A stretch of DNA of 38,472 nucleotides. Source: Sedimentibacter hydroxybenzoicus DSM 7310 (lineage in GTDB: Bacteria; Bacillota; Clostridia; Tissierellales; Sedimentibacteraceae). The stretch spans positions 1 to 38,472 of the forward strand of contig NZ_JACBNQ010000028.1 in the NCBI RefSeq assembly GCF_013403245.1, given 5' to 3'. A model generated the notes under the pieces. The model worked only from the letters and a program-made list of their open reading frames with translations. It was not told the DNA's origin and ran no database searches. Of this stretch, positions 16,143-23,431 are shown piece by piece. How positions within the stretch are numbered: the stretch's first letter is position 1; each line of letters starts with the position of its first letter. Both the position numbers and the translations under genes were made by a program.

Positions 16143-16178
16143 AAAAAATGAACAGTTCGGAAGAAGTGTTCATTTTTT
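16143..16178 (-). terminator. Terminator of the flavin oxidoreductase gene
   Basis: A 12-bp perfect stem, AAAAAATGAACA (16143-16154) and TGTTCATTTTTT (16167-16178), sits about 75 nt downstream of the stop. On the minus strand the stem itself ends in six T residues followed by GTGTT. Confidence 0.8.
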
Positions 16179-16252
16179 GGATATAAATAAGCCGGACTGT
16201 CAGTAAAATTAACCAAAGAAATCCAGTGTTAGATGCCGTAATTCGGACAATG

Positions 16253-18211
16253 TTACAGATTAAAGGATAGTTCGCGTCCGTCAGCGATTGCATTTACAAG
16301 TTTTCCGACTGAATTGGCGTCGCCGATTACATGAATTGGAATTGAAAGTTCTTTCAATTCTTCAGCAAGCGTGTTGGCAGGCTGAGTGCCCATTGCCACA
16401 ATAATCGTATCGATGCCCTCCAGAACAGTCTCTTTATCAGTCTTGACATAAGATACAGTATTTGACTGTATGGAGGATACTTTTGCATTGGTAACAATAT
16501 CAATAGGTTTATTTTTGATACGACTCATCAAATAATCCCTGTTAGCAGTATAATCGCCAGCGTCAATATTATCCTGCATTTCAATAAGCGTAATTTTTCT
16601 GCCGCCTAGTGTATTATAATTATGGCGATCAGATATAAATTCAGCTGTTTCACAGCCCACAGAACCACCGCCGATAATGAGAACATTCAGACCGGGATGA
16701 GCGTTGCCTTTAATGATATCCCATGCGGAGACCACATTCGGGTGTCCGGATTTGGTGATCCACCTCGGCATAAGGGGGGTTCCGCCGCTAGCAACAATAA
16801 TTTCGTCGGGTCTTAAAACCTTTACTGTCTCAAGATTTGCTTCAGTATCCAATCGAATATCGACATTGGTCTTTTTAAGCTGCCTTATCATGTATTTAAG
16901 TCCGTGAGAAAGCTCTTGCTTGACAGGGGGAAAACTGGCGAGCCTGAATTGACCGCCCAACACAGATGCCTTTTCAAGCAAGGTGACATTATGTCCTCGT
17001 TTTGCAGCAGTGGTGGCAGCCTCAATCCCTGCAGGACCTCCACCGATAACAACAATATTTTTCTTTGTAGTTGCTTCTTCGATATGTTTGAGCTTATCCT
17101 TTGCGATGCTCGGATTCATTGTACATTGCATAGTAGATTCCAATTCCGCTGAAGTAAGGCAGGTCAGGCAGCCGATACAAGGACAGACGTCATCAAACCT
17201 TCCTTCGAAGGATTTTTTGACGAATTCAGGGTCGCAGATGAGAGCTCTTCCAATATAGACGAAATCCACATTTCCCTGTTCGATCAACATGTCCGCCATC
17301 CACGGCTCTTTGATTCGACCGACGATGCCGATTGGAATATTAACCGCTTTTTTGATAATATCTGTGTAAACCGCATTCAGTGCACGTGGTTTGCCCGTTG
17401 GCGGAAGTAATGTTCCTACATCATACAATGTGCCGTTAGAAAAGTGGATATAATCTACACTTGCCGACTCTAGTAATCGGGCGATATAAGCCGTATCATA
17501 GACGGTGTTGCCGCCTTCTTCGCATTCATCTGCTGATAATCGGACACTGATGGGGAAATCTTCGCCTACGCCCTTGCGCATTGCTTCGATAACTTCAACG
17601 AGGAAACGAGTCCTACCAATGATATCCCCACCGTATTCATCTGTTCTGTGATTGACAAGTGGAGAAAGGAAAGAACCAAGAAGCGCATGACCATGGGCAC
17701 AGTGAATTTCGACAGCGTCACACCCCGCAGCTTTTGCACGCTTTGCAGCAGCCACATATTTCCCAATATAGCGTTGTATATCCTCTTGTGTCATCTCCGT
17801 AGGCGTTTCCATTGGGTTCCAAACATGTGCAATTGGTGACGAACTCAAAGGCATTCTGCCTTCGTTGTCTTTGGAATTTGCGAAAGGACCACCTTGGATA
17901 AGCTGCACGGAGAGCTTTGTACCATGCTGATGAAGTGCATCTGCAAGTTTTTTAAACCCGGTAATTTGAAGGTCATCATAAATACCCAAAATGGTAGAGT
18001 CGTATAGATGTTCCCCATCGACCTCTGCCGCTTCTGTCGTAATAAGACCGACGCCGCCACGGGCCATGGCCTCATAATACTGGATAATTTCATCGCTCAT
18101 TTCATGGGTGTTTGTAATGTAATTTGTCTTCATAGGCGGTAAAAACACCCTGTTTTTAACCGTCATTCCACGGAAAGTGATTGGTTTTGATAGGTTTTCA
18201 TAGTTACTCAT
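16253..18211 (-). CDS. NADH:flavin oxidoreductase, 2,4-dienoyl-CoA reductase/enoate reductase type
   Basis: The 652-residue protein joins an old-yellow-enzyme FMN barrel (about 1-340; ITFRGMTVKNRVFLPPMKTN, DAVEIHCAHGHALLGSFLSP, RTDEYGG) to an Fe-S segment and a FAD/NAD(P)H domain (VVIGGGPAGIEAA, LIIGGGSVGCETAEF). The Fe-S cysteines read CIGCLTC then C after 11 residues (CTMNP). One spacing is a residue shorter than the usual Cx2Cx3C. Family members reduce activated C=C bonds such as enoates, dienoyl-CoA or bile-acid intermediates. I choose the ATG at 18211 (AAAGGAC upstream); the longer frame to 18262 runs over the operators. The gene is visibly GC-richer than its neighbours, suggesting acquisition together with the divergent tetR. 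Confidence 0.92.
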   Translation of the reverse strand: MSNYENLSKPITFRGMTVKNRVFLPPMKTNYITNTHEMSDEIIQYYEAMARGGVGLITTEAAEVDGEHLYDSTILGIYDDLQITGFKKLADALHQHGTKLSVQLIQGGPFANSKDNEGRMPLSSSPIAHVWNPMETPTEMTQEDIQRYIGKYVAAAKRAKAAGCDAVEIHCAHGHALLGSFLSPLVNHRTDEYGGDIIGRTRFLVEVIEAMRKGVGEDFPISVRLSADECEEGGNTVYDTAYIARLLESASVDYIHFSNGTLYDVGTLLPPTGKPRALNAVYTDIIKKAVNIPIGIVGRIKEPWMADMLIEQGNVDFVYIGRALICDPEFVKKSFEGRFDDVCPCIGCLTCLTSAELESTMQCTMNPSIAKDKLKHIEEATTKKNIVVIGGGPAGIEAATTAAKRGHNVTLLEKASVLGGQFRLASFPPVKQELSHGLKYMIRQLKKTNVDIRLDTEANLETVKVLRPDEIIVASGGTPLMPRWITKSGHPNVVSAWDIIKGNAHPGLNVLIIGGGSVGCETAEFISDRHNYNTLGGRKITLIEMQDNIDAGDYTANRDYLMSRIKNKPIDIVTNAKVSSIQSNTVSYVKTDKETVLEGIDTIIVAMGTQPANTLAEELKELSIPIHVIGDANSVGKLVNAIADGRELSFNL

Positions 18212-18234
18212 AGATATAGTCCTTTCAAATGAAT

Positions 18235-18267
18235 TTACCGAGGTAATGATATGTCTTACCACGGTAA
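18235..18267. promoter_or_regulatory. Twin TetR operators, TTACC-N2-GGTAA
   Basis: Two 12-bp palindromes, TTACCGAGGTAA (18235-18246) and TTACCACGGTAA (18256-18267), have centres 21 bp apart, so they lie on the same helix face. They cover the predicted start point and early leader of the oxidoreductase gene, ideal positions for repression by the divergently encoded TetR protein. Confidence 0.85.
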
Positions 18268-18271
18268 AGCT

Positions 18272-18300
18272 ATAGTAGCACAGGTTCTGTACTTTGTCAA
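18272..18300 (-). promoter_or_regulatory. Sigma-A promoter of the flavin oxidoreductase gene
   Basis: On the minus strand, TTGACA (18300-18295) and TACTAT (18277-18272) are 17 bp apart. The start point falls near 18265, inside the second TetR operator. Confidence 0.85.
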
Positions 18301-18390
18301 TAAATTAATGATCTATTTCTTTTGTTATAATGCTATGATATAATAACCTCACCTGCCGGCAAAAGATCAGAGAAAAAAGGGAGTGCACTT

Positions 18391-18975
18391 ATGGAACAAA
18401 ATATAAAACAACGAATCACTGATACAGCATATGAACTGTTTCAAGAACAGGGATATGATAATACATCGGTAAAAAATATTTGTGAAGCATGTGGAATAAG
18501 CAAACCGACATTCTATTATTATTTAAAATCTAAAGAAGAATTGCTTTCTTGTTTTTTTAACCAACTTACCGACGAGCTCGCGACACATATGATGGATATG
18601 GTCGTAGCTGAAAACTATTGGGAACAAATATGGGCAGGTTTTAAAACCCTTATGATACGATCCAAGGGATTCGGCCAGGATCTCTACGCTCAGCTCTTTA
18701 TTTCAAACCTCAAGGAAAACAAGGGTACCTTTGATGTTAACGAGTCGCTGATGCATACAATGGTTATCTTGGTTGAACGTGCACAAAAATCAGGACAGAT
18801 TCGCAATCAAACGCCAGCGGAAGATCTTTACCGAGATTCTATTTACCTTAATATAGGCTATGGCGTACGGTGGTGTATTGAAAAAGGTTCTTTTGACCTT
18901 CTCAGTGAATTCCGTGCTGCTCTGGAAAATATGTATGATATTGCACCGGAATTTAGAGACGGTAGGTCGAAATAG
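18391..18975 (+). CDS. TetR-family repressor, divergent from the flavin oxidoreductase
   Basis: A 194-residue protein of typical TetR length. The N-terminal helix-turn-helix is clear: RITDTAYELFQEQGYDNTSV, then CEACGISKPTFYYYLKSKEELL. The C-terminal ligand-binding part has no recognisable specificity. It has an AAGGGAG site before the ATG. Divergent placement and the twin palindromes in the shared 179-bp gap indicate that it represses the neighbouring oxidoreductase and is released by a substrate of that enzyme (inference). Confidence 0.93.
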   Translation: MEQNIKQRITDTAYELFQEQGYDNTSVKNICEACGISKPTFYYYLKSKEELLSCFFNQLTDELATHMMDMVVAENYWEQIWAGFKTLMIRSKGFGQDLYAQLFISNLKENKGTFDVNESLMHTMVILVERAQKSGQIRNQTPAEDLYRDSIYLNIGYGVRWCIEKGSFDLLSEFRAALENMYDIAPEFRDGRSK

Positions 18976-18988
18976 GTCAAGAAGATAG

Positions 18989-19132
18989 AACATACAAGAG
19001 CAATACACTTATATTATAAAAAGAAAAGCTCTTGAGAAGATTACAAATGTTAAAAACTCTGTTTTTAAAGCAGAAAAGTTTAAATTTGAAAATGACGATG
19101 AAGTGATAAAACGGTTGTATGGATTAGAATAA
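18989..19132 (+). pseudogene. C-terminal fragment of an unknown gene
   Basis: A 47-codon open stretch without a start codon or ribosome binding site runs from just after a TAG to TAA at 19130-19132, with segments ALEKITNVKNSVFKAEKFKF and EVIKRLYGLE. Its composition looks like a real protein tail, but I cannot name the family; a decayed transposase or regulator tail is possible. Confidence 0.3.
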
Positions 19133-19148
19133 AAATATACCGACAAAA

Positions 19149-19187
19149 ACATCAGAGATGTCTTTTAAAACAAATCATCTCTGATGT
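19149..19187 (-). terminator. Terminator of the aminotransferase gene
   Basis: A 12-bp perfect stem, ACATCAGAGATG (19149-19160) and CATCTCTGATGT (19176-19187), is followed on the minus strand by TTTTTGTCGG. It lies about 90 nt beyond the aminotransferase stop codon. Confidence 0.75.
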
Positions 19188-19276
19188 CTATAACAAAAAG
19201 TTATAATAGGTCGTAGTATTAATGTAATTTCTATCGGCTTTAGTGACTTTGAAATTTTCTTTTGTTATTTAAATTT

Positions 19277-20593
19277 TTATCTGCTTGCTTCGAAGGCTTT
19301 CAAAAGCTTTACGAACAACTCAGGAACTTTCATCATAGTTTCCGGAGCTTCAACATATGAGATACGGAACTGAGTACTTCCCGGATTGCTTTGTCCTTTT
19401 GCAATATCATAGAAGCCCTTCATCGGAGCAACCAATAATGTTGTTTGAACTCCGTCTATTTCAACAGCACCCTCTCCTGCGCAGTAAAGCACGAAATCAA
19501 TAGCATCAAATCCTGGTTTAACAACATTTCTTACGTCTATAACCGTATATATTGATGCATCAGGGCTTGATATAATTAAGCCCGGTTCTAAATCTTTTAA
19601 TCCCTTGCTTACTTTTTTAATTGTATCTCCGTAATAATCACGAAGTTCTTTACACCAGCTCGCAATTTGCTCTTTGCTTTCATGTGCTAAAGCTCCAAAT
19701 ATATATTGTCCGATAGCATTTGCACATAAATTTGCTGTATATTCAGCCGCACAACGGTTATTGAATTCCGCACTGTCAGTAACTACCGCACCGATTCTTA
19801 ATCCGCAGGCATTCCATACCTTTGAAGCTGTTTCAATGCTTATTCTTCTTCCTTCGATACCAGGCACATCTTTGTCTGTAATGCCCCAAATACTTACTAA
19901 TTCGCTGCCTTCAACATAATATAATTCACGATAAGCTTCATCACTTACCATCCATAGATTGTATTTTACACATAATTCAGCAAGTGCTTTAAGGGTTTCT
20001 TTATCATATAATTGTCCTGTCGGATTGTCATATGGTATAACAAGTAATGCTCCGGGATTATTAGCTTTTATAACTTCTTCTATCTTATTAAGTTCAGGTA
20101 AGCTGAATTTACCATCTTCATTCAAGTGACGTTTTACTGTAACAGTCTTACGTCCTACTCTTTCAGCAAATGAAATATAGTTTGTATATGCCGGATCTAT
20201 CATCATTAATGGTTTTTCATCTGTTCCCGCAGGTCCGCAAACTCCCATTATTAACAATTCCATACCTGTTGATCCGCCATCTGTTACCGTAACATGTAAA
20301 TTACTTGTATCAAAGCCTTCGCACTTAAGAATGTTCTTGAATGCTTCTTGAGTTTCATCAAATCCACCTGTAGCTGTATACCTTATAACACCTTTATTAA
20401 ACGGACTTTCAGGTGCATCCAAGTTGAACATTCTGTTCATCATAGCAGGGTTTGTCGGAAGAGAAACATTGCCTATACCTATATTGATAACTGCTTCAGG
20501 TTTAACTTTACGTTCTGCGTATTTCATCTGTGCCAATCTAACATCTGATGGCACTCTTGACTCAAAATGTGCTGACATAATTGGTTTGCTCAT
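19277..20593 (-). CDS. Class I/II pyridoxal-phosphate aminotransferase
   Basis: The 438-residue fold-type I enzyme has IPYDNPTGQ (about 186-194), SDEAYRELYY (Asp218/Tyr221), the PLP-binding Lys258 in SIETASKVWNACGLRIG and the carboxylate-binding Arg in RISYVEAPE near the C-terminus. It transfers an amino group between an amino acid and a 2-oxoacid; the amino-acid specificity cannot be read off. I choose the ATG at 20593 because GGAGG lies 8 nt upstream; an in-frame ATG at 20608 overlaps that region. It is monocistronic, with a long upstream gap (20594-20895) in which I see only AT-rich sequence. Confidence 0.92.
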   Translation of the reverse strand: MSKPIMSAHFESRVPSDVRLAQMKYAERKVKPEAVINIGIGNVSLPTNPAMMNRMFNLDAPESPFNKGVIRYTATGGFDETQEAFKNILKCEGFDTSNLHVTVTDGGSTGMELLIMGVCGPAGTDEKPLMMIDPAYTNYISFAERVGRKTVTVKRHLNEDGKFSLPELNKIEEVIKANNPGALLVIPYDNPTGQLYDKETLKALAELCVKYNLWMVSDEAYRELYYVEGSELVSIWGITDKDVPGIEGRRISIETASKVWNACGLRIGAVVTDSAEFNNRCAAEYTANLCANAIGQYIFGALAHESKEQIASWCKELRDYYGDTIKKVSKGLKDLEPGLIISSPDASIYTVIDVRNVVKPGFDAIDFVLYCAGEGAVEIDGVQTTLLVAPMKGFYDIAKGQSNPGSTQFRISYVEAPETMMKVPELFVKLLKAFEASR

Positions 20594-20895
20594 AAAAAAA
20601 ACCTCCAAAATTTTATAATTTGAATTCTAATAGTATTATTATGTAAAATTTTTTATATCTTAAACACATTATATAAAAATAAAAAGCATTTGTCCATAGA
20701 TACTATTACAATAATTATGTTAAAAATGCAATATATCGTATAGCAAATATCATTTAGTTGAATTAAGGTTAAAAAAACGCATAATGATTATTCTACCTAA
20801 TGCACTTTATTACAATAAAGTTATATTCTCAGCACTAACACCACAATATTTATCTAATGCATCTTATTTTTAACGAATTTCATTTTTAAATGCTT

Positions 20896-21120
20896 CTATC
20901 TCTCAAAACGGTATATTTGCAGATTAAGCCACCTTTGTACACGATCAAATAAATGTGGTTGAATTTGAGGGTAGGTTAGATTTTCAGGCAAATAATCAAA
21001 CAGCACAAGCTCTGCCATTTCATAATCAGGAAGTTCTGATAATTCTTTTATATCAGCAAAAAACAGGTATCCTCCAGTCCATAGTACTGCCTTATCAACA
21101 TTTTGAATTATAATATTTCA
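20896..21120 (-). pseudogene. C-terminal scar of an unrecognised gene
   Basis: On the minus strand about 74 codons are open between TGA (near 21122) and TAG (20898-20896). They read as convincing protein, for example VLWTGGYLFFADIKELSELP and YEMAELVLFDYLPENLTYPQ, ending in WLNLQIYRFER. There is no start codon or ribosome binding site. I do not recognise the family. It is probably the end of a gene whose front was lost in the accessory region. Confidence 0.4.
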
Positions 21121-21147
21121 CAAGTTATATCCTTCTATCCAATATAC

Positions 21148-21186
21148 GTTAAAATGCGTTTTCAATTTTACAAAACGCATTTTAAC
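21148..21186. terminator. 15-bp perfect hairpin downstream of hicB
   Basis: GTTAAAATGCGTTTT (21148-21162) and AAAACGCATTTTAAC (21172-21186) flank a 9-nt loop. It is placed about 57 nt after the hicB stop and is likely the transcript end, although no long T-tract follows. Confidence 0.6.
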
Positions 21187-21242
21187 ACATTTACTTTAAT
21201 TAAGTTTTCTTCTTCCTAAAAACTCTGTACCAATGGTAATCA

Positions 21243-21605
21243 TCATTTAACTAACATTGTATCATTTCTTGAAAGAAGATACACACAATACTGGTTCATA
21301 CTGATACCTTCTCTCTTAGAGTTTTCTGCAAGAGTTCTATGAAGGCTACGGGGAATACGTAATTTAAACTGTCCCGAATAATCTCCAAGACTATCCGGTT
21401 CTTGAATATCAATCCCTTCTTCCAGTGCTGCTTCAATCCATGCTTTTTTCGCATCAATCGCATTCGCAACCGCTGCTTCTACTGTCTCACCAGAAGTAAT
21501 ACAACCCGGAAGATCTGGATAGGAAACTATAAATCCGCCTTCAACTTTATCTTCTACAATCTCCATACGATAGGACATTGCCATATAATCATTAAGTTTC
21601 TTCAT
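21243..21605 (-). CDS. hicB: HicB antitoxin of a HicAB toxin-antitoxin pair
   Basis: The 120-residue protein has the HicB N-terminal domain (GGFIVSYPDLPGCITSGETV, then AVANAIDAKKAWIEAALEEG) and a C-terminal ribbon-helix-helix DNA-binding domain (FKLRIPRSLHRTLAENSKRE, then GISMNQYCVYLL). It neutralises HicA and represses the operon. I choose the ATG at 21605 with GAGG upstream; an in-frame GTG at 21620 is possible. It overlaps the end of hicA by 14 nt, so translation is coupled. Confidence 0.92.
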   Translation of the reverse strand: MKKLNDYMAMSYRMEIVEDKVEGGFIVSYPDLPGCITSGETVEAAVANAIDAKKAWIEAALEEGIDIQEPDSLGDYSGQFKLRIPRSLHRTLAENSKREGISMNQYCVYLLSRNDTMLVK

Positions 21606-21846
21606 TATTTTTCGCCTCACTTTCTACAATATGCTTTACCATCTCAACATATATCTTCTTAATCGGCTCATGCTTTGGTACAGTTATAGGTTGGCAGCCC
21701 GACTTGCGAAATGTGTAATGGCTGCTTCCACTTCTTGGAGCCTTCATCTCATATCCATAGTTCTCCATCACTTTACACAATTCCTTAAATCGGAGGTCCT
21801 TTGATAATGAGCAAATTTTTATTAATAGTTTATCCCATTTTGACAT
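21592..21846 (-). CDS. hicA: HicA toxin (mRNA interferase)
   Basis: The 84-residue dsRBD-like HicA carries FKELCKVMENYGYEMKAPRSGSSHYTFR, whose His in SSHYTF is the expected catalytic residue, and a C-terminal TVPKH segment. It cleaves mRNA independently of the ribosome when free of HicB. It is somewhat longer than the commonest HicA (about 60 residues) at both ends. The ATG follows AGGAGG, 8 nt away. It is the first gene of the pair, with a strong promoter. Confidence 0.9.
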   Translation of the reverse strand: MSKWDKLLIKICSLSKDLRFKELCKVMENYGYEMKAPRSGSSHYTFRKSGCQPITVPKHEPIKKIYVEMVKHIVESEAKNNEET

Positions 21847-21866
21847 CTTAAATACCTCCTAATTAT

Positions 21867-21895
21867 ATTATATTTGGTGTCATATTTGGTGTCAA
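21867..21895 (-). promoter_or_regulatory. hicAB promoter with tandem direct repeats (likely HicB operator)
   Basis: On the minus strand, TTGACA (21895-21890) and TATAAT (21872-21867) are 17 bp apart, a consensus promoter. Two perfect adjacent 12-bp copies of TGACACCAAATA (21894-21883 and 21882-21871) fill the -35 and spacer, suiting binding by the ribbon-helix-helix HicB. Confidence 0.88.
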
Positions 21896-22372
21896 TATGT
21901 TTTTATATTATCTCAATATTTGTCTCAATTCTTTTAGGTCTCATATTATTTAGCATTGTAATTCAATTTTACTATCATTTTTAACCGGTAATATTATTTT
22001 TCATCTTGACATTCTTTAACATTATATTTGTAAGCATAGCGATATCTTCTTTTTGCTGTAATATCACTGTTTTAGGAAAAGATATCAATATTTATTTTGC
22101 ACGGCTTTCTCTATGGATTAAATTTTTTTCACATCATCTAAAAATACACACAAATGTGGATTATAAGAATTTTCTACTACACTTACATTATAATTCACTC
22201 CCAAAACATTATTGTCCATAGAGTTGTTCGTATTTCTAACAAAATATGTAATTCCATCATTGTAATAAGTTTATCCAATAAAAGGAATAATATCTCCTAT
22301 CATATTAGCTAATATCAGTCAAGAAAAACTCTTCCAATTCCATCTTATCAAAGGAGCTGCATTATATATTTT
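21896..22372. other. Intergenic stretch with no supported gene
   Basis: About 480 bp of AT-rich sequence lies between the hicA promoter and the end of the specificity-subunit gene. Short open frames (for example 22006-22221 on the plus strand) are low-complexity hydrophobic or lack ribosome binding sites. Nothing else was recognised. Confidence 0.5.
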
Positions 22373-23431
22373 TTATTTATCAAGATATTTCAAAACATTT
22401 TTTATCTGTTTTTTTTCAATATTTTTTACGAAATTTTCCATGTATTCATAATGAATTTTACCATCTAATACGGGAAGCATAATTTTTTGCCTTTTCAATC
22501 TTCCTGTCCCCATTTTATATCCATAGCCATACTTCTCTCTCTGCCTTGTGATTGCGTAAGTTATAAAAAGGGAAGTATATTTATTTCTTTTAATAGGCTT
22601 TAATTTCCTAGTATCATTTCCATAAAGGGCTTCATATGAATGATAAAATGAATATCCTACTGAACCATTACGGTTTACAGATATACATTCAGATTCTTTT
22701 GTAGTATTTTCATTATCAACAAAATATCCGATACCATTATTGCTAGCGGTCGCTGTAATATATGGTGTATTTCCATCTATTCGTTCTCGTTCGTAAATAT
22801 CCTTACCCGATACAATTTCTGCTGTTTCTTCTATAAAAAACTCTCCCCACTCTACATCTGTAAGCACTTCTGGACTAATCACCAAATCAAGCAATATATC
22901 CTTATAGTAATCTTTTAGTCTTTGCCTTTGCTTTTCTTCTCTTTCCCTGATAAATTTTTCCATGAAGTGCCAATTGGGATTACCATCCTCATTTATAGGC
23001 AATACTATTTTTGTACGATTTAACCTTGTTAAAGTCGCCCCATTTCCACCCCAATTAAACTTTTTCATTTGAATTTTAATGAGCGGAATGATAAACATAG
23101 CATTATTTCTATTTAAATTTGAGTTTCGTAATACTTGAATATTTTGACCGGTAAAAAAAGCATTTCTTTGGTAAAATACTGTTTGCGTATCTAAACCAAT
23201 AGTTATAACATTACCCTCATCTTTTTTATACTTTTTGTTTTGTTCATCAGTAATAAACAGATTAATACCGTTATCTATTTCGCTTCTCGTAATATAAGGA
23301 GTATCTCCAGTAATAACATTCAACTTATTTTTGTCAATTCCGCTTCGTGTTGCCGTAATATTGAAAAGACCTTCATCTCCTCCAATAAAAAATTCTCTCC
23401 AATCGACGTCTTCTAAATTACATCTATACAT
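22373..23431 (-). CDS. Specificity (S/B) subunit of a BcgI-like restriction-modification system
   Basis: About 352 residues with two copies of a target-recognition module: WREFFIGGDEGLFNITATRS with TPYITRSEIDNGI in the first, and WGEFFIEETAEIVSGKDIYE with TPYITATASNNGI in the second. Each ends in a helical spacer (EKFIREREEKQRQRLKDYYK and MENFVKNIEKKQIK). Two half-site recognition domains with coiled spacers are the layout of type I S and BcgI B subunits; BcgI B is of similar size (341 residues). Its start overlaps the end of the methylase gene. I use the second ATG (8-nt overlap); the first ATG, at 23443, sits directly on the GAGG site. Confidence 0.88.
   Translation of the reverse strand: MYRCNLEDVDWREFFIGGDEGLFNITATRSGIDKNKLNVITGDTPYITRSEIDNGINLFITDEQNKKYKKDEGNVITIGLDTQTVFYQRNAFFTGQNIQVLRNSNLNRNNAMFIIPLIKIQMKKFNWGGNGATLTRLNRTKIVLPINEDGNPNWHFMEKFIREREEKQRQRLKDYYKDILLDLVISPEVLTDVEWGEFFIEETAEIVSGKDIYERERIDGNTPYITATASNNGIGYFVDNENTTKESECISVNRNGSVGYSFYHSYEALYGNDTRKLKPIKRNKYTSLFITYAITRQREKYGYGYKMGTGRLKRQKIMLPVLDGKIHYEYMENFVKNIEKKQIKNVLKYLDK

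Noticed and set aside
22006-22221. 71-codon plus-strand frame in the gap before the specificity gene
   Set aside because: No ribosome binding site, no recognisable motif, and composition typical of AT-rich noncoding DNA.
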